This document shows, piece after piece, positions 5,755 to 7,202 of a stretch of DNA of 7,202 bases. The notes under the pieces were generated by a model. The model was given only the letters and a program-made list of their open reading frames with translations, did not search any database and was not told where the DNA came from. How positions within the stretch are numbered: the stretch's first letter is position 1; every line of letters begins with the position of its first letter. The DNA lies in assembly GCA_023459535.1 (NCBI GenBank), contig JAEWTK010000162.1, forward strand, positions 1-7,202. Reading direction: 5' to 3'. The DNA is from Pseudomonadota bacterium (GTDB lineage Bacteria > Pseudomonadota > Gammaproteobacteria > Burkholderiales > Methylophilaceae). The position numbers and the translations under genes were made by a program.

Positions 5755-6245
5755 GGGATTACTCTTGTCACGCCCTGATCCGGGCAGGCCGCAGCCAGTT
5801 TGGCGACGGTCTGGTTCGCCAGTTCCGGTTCCGGAATCACCAGATCCGGTGCAATTTCCGCCAATGGTAACAGCACAAAGCCGCGCATGTGCATTCTCGG
5901 GTGCGGCAGGGTTAGATCCTCGGTCTGCATGCGCAGGCCGTCGTAGAGCAGCAGGTCGAGGTCCAGCGGACGCGGCGCTTTGGGGAAAGGCCGCTCCCTG
6001 CCATGCAGGTTCTCGATCGCCAGCAGGTAGCGCAATAGTTTTTCCGGGTCGAGTCTGGTTTTCAGTTCGACTACCGCATTGATGAAGTCGGGCTGGTCTT
6101 CGTAACCAAGCGGTGCAGTGCGGTAGAGCGAGGATCTTTTGACCACTTCGGTGTTGGGCATGGCATCCAGTTCATCAAACGCCTTGAGTATTTGATGTGC
6201 GGGCGAGTGCATGTTGCTGCCCAGGGCAACGTAAGCGCGACTCAT
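5751..6245 (-). CDS. folK: 2-amino-4-hydroxy-6-hydroxymethyldihydropteridine pyrophosphokinase FolK
   Basis: HPPK transfers pyrophosphate from ATP to 6-hydroxymethyl-7,8-dihydropterin, the step before dihydropteroate synthase in folate synthesis; it is cytoplasmic. The 164-aa product is close to the usual 160. Visible signatures are the N-terminal YVALGSNM (5-12), SSLYRTAPLGYEDQPDFINA (38-57, with the pterin-contacting region), GRERPF (82-87) and PRPLDLDLLLYD (91-102), where Asp95 and Asp97 are the Mg ligands at the same numbers as in E. coli. LTLPHPRMHMRGFVLLPLAE (111-130) completes the active site. The ATG at 6243-6245 overlaps the pcnB stop as ATGA, indicating translational coupling. Folate made through this enzyme feeds the methylene-tetrahydrofolate used by PanB two genes downstream. 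Confidence 0.97.
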   Translation of the reverse strand: MSRAYVALGSNMHSPAHQILKAFDELDAMPNTEVVKRSSLYRTAPLGYEDQPDFINAVVELKTRLDPEKLLRYLLAIENLHGRERPFPKAPRPLDLDLLLYDGLRMQTEDLTLPHPRMHMRGFVLLPLAEIAPDLVIPEPELANQTVAKLAAACPDQGVTRVIP

Positions 6246-7202
6246 GCTGTTGGCTCGGATGAAGACTGGCCAGCACCCGCTGGTCTGCTACGTTTGCGGC
6301 GGCGGCGTTTTTTCGGCTGCGTGTCGGGCAGCAGCATGGTGGCGCGTGCCTCGCCATCGGCATGGGCAAAATCCGTCCACCACTGGCCGAGTTCGGCCGG
6401 CACTTCGCCGGATTCGCAGCGCAGCAGCAAAAAGTCATAAGCCGCACGGAAACGCGGATGCTCGATCAATGAATACGGCCGCTTGCCGCCGCGCTGTTCG
6501 AAACGTGGCTGCATGCCCCATATCTCGCGCATGGTGCTGCTGTAGCGTTTGTGGATGGCCAGTTTTTCGGCCTGGATATCGCAGACCTCGGTCATTGCCA
6601 TGTGCAGTGCCGGGATCGGGCGTTCGCCTTGTGCCTGGATGCGGTTCCAGGCGGTCAGCACTTCATGCCAGAGCAGCGTGGCGAAAAGGAAGCTGGGTGA
6701 CACCGGCTTTTCCGCCAGCACGCGCTCGTCGGTGTTCTGCAGTGCCAGGTTGACGAAACGTTCGCCCACCGGTTGCTCCACGACCACATCGAGCAAGGGC
6801 AGCAGGCCGTGGTGCAGGCCGTGCTTGCGCAATTCGCGTGTGCTTTCCATGGCGTGGCCGGAAAGGAACAGCTTGAGCATCTCGTCGAACAGGCGCGATT
6901 CCGGCACATCCTTCAGCAAATCGGCCATTTTCGGGATAGGCGCGGCAGTGGCCTTGTCCAGCTTGAGCCCGAGTTTGGCTGACAAGCGCACAGCCCGCAG
7001 CATGCGCACCGGGTCTTCGCGATAGCGGGTTACCGGATCGCCGATGATGCGCAGCACGCCGGCCTTGATGTCGGCGACGCCGTTATGGAAATCCAGCACC
7101 TCTTCGGTGGCCGGATCGTAGTACAGCGCATTGGCGGTAAAGTCACGGCGCAGCGCATCTTCTTCCTGGTTGCCGAACACATTGTCGCGCAGGATGCGGC
7201 CG
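6242..7202 (-). CDS. pcnB: Poly(A) polymerase I PcnB, 5' end missing
   Basis: Adds poly(A) tails to RNA 3' ends, marking them for degradation and affecting plasmid copy number in E. coli (family knowledge). The window holds the last 319 codons; the frame is open to the right edge, where it reads GRILRDNVFG. About 120-130 N-terminal residues, including the nucleotidyltransferase GS motif and catalytic aspartates, lie outside. Visible are EEDALRRDFTANALYYD (about 12-28), VADIKAGVLRIIGDP then RYREDPVRMLRAVRLSAKLG (head/neck domain), ESRLFDEMLKLF and a C-terminal basic cluster, KKRRRRKRSRP. The basic tail and overall length point to PcnB rather than the related CCA-adding enzyme, although the decisive N-terminal motif is not visible. 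The stop codon overlaps the folK start (ATGA). The operon promoter must lie at or beyond its missing 5' end. Confidence 0.95.
   Translation of the reverse strand, partial: GRILRDNVFGNQEEDALRRDFTANALYYDPATEEVLDFHNGVADIKAGVLRIIGDPVTRYREDPVRMLRAVRLSAKLGLKLDKATAAPIPKMADLLKDVPESRLFDEMLKLFLSGHAMESTRELRKHGLHHGLLPLLDVVVEQPVGERFVNLALQNTDERVLAEKPVSPSFLFATLLWHEVLTAWNRIQAQGERPIPALHMAMTEVCDIQAEKLAIHKRYSSTMREIWGMQPRFEQRGGKRPYSLIEHPRFRAAYDFLLLRCESGEVPAELGQWWTDFAHADGEARATMLLPDTQPKKRRRRKRSRPAGAGQSSSEPTA

Overview
This window reads as chromosomal DNA of moderately high GC content from a betaproteobacterium. Order Nitrosomonadales (Gallionella, Methylophilus or Nitrosomonas-like) is my best guess, from the protein sequences and the order pcnB-folK-deoxynucleoside kinase-panB-panC. 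That placement is inference; no rRNA or other phylogenetic marker is present. It is a dense housekeeping region: nine confident protein genes, eight on the minus strand and one on the plus strand. I saw no tRNA, rRNA, CRISPR array, insertion sequence or phage gene.

Right block (about 3411-7202, minus strand, transcribed right to left): pcnB (5' end beyond the window), folK, a deoxynucleoside kinase, panB and panC. Spacing is very tight. pcnB and folK share an ATGA overlap, folK and the kinase are linked by 34 nt that hold a 13-codon mini-ORF with ATGA overlaps at both ends, kinase and panB are 3 nt apart, and panB and panC are 11 nt apart. This is almost certainly one operon with translational coupling, and its promoter lies outside the window. 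It combines RNA polyadenylation, folate synthesis, deoxynucleoside salvage and pantothenate synthesis. FolK and PanB are linked biochemically, because PanB uses 5,10-methylene-tetrahydrofolate.

Middle (1613-3382, plus strand): one 589-aa polytopic membrane protein of the DUF4153 type with a soluble C-terminal domain carrying a DxNxDG loop. It converges on panC with a 28-nt gap and separates panC from panD.

Intergenic region 1325-1612: 288 nt between the divergent panD and DUF4153 genes. It contains a good sigma70-type promoter for panD (exact TATAAT) and three copies of a 12-bp motif, GCSTCAATATAC, two direct and one inverted.

Left block (60-1324, minus strand): panD, rsfS and rlmH, 17 and 24 nt apart, probably one transcript from the panD promoter. 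nadD, the commonest partner upstream of rsfS, is absent; panD occupies its place. Bases 1-59 hold only a weak hairpin downstream of rlmH.

No clearly new system is visible. The points most worth a second look are the uncharacterised membrane protein splitting the pan genes, the repeated motif in front of it, the mini-ORF between folK and the kinase, and the panD-rsfS junction without nadD.
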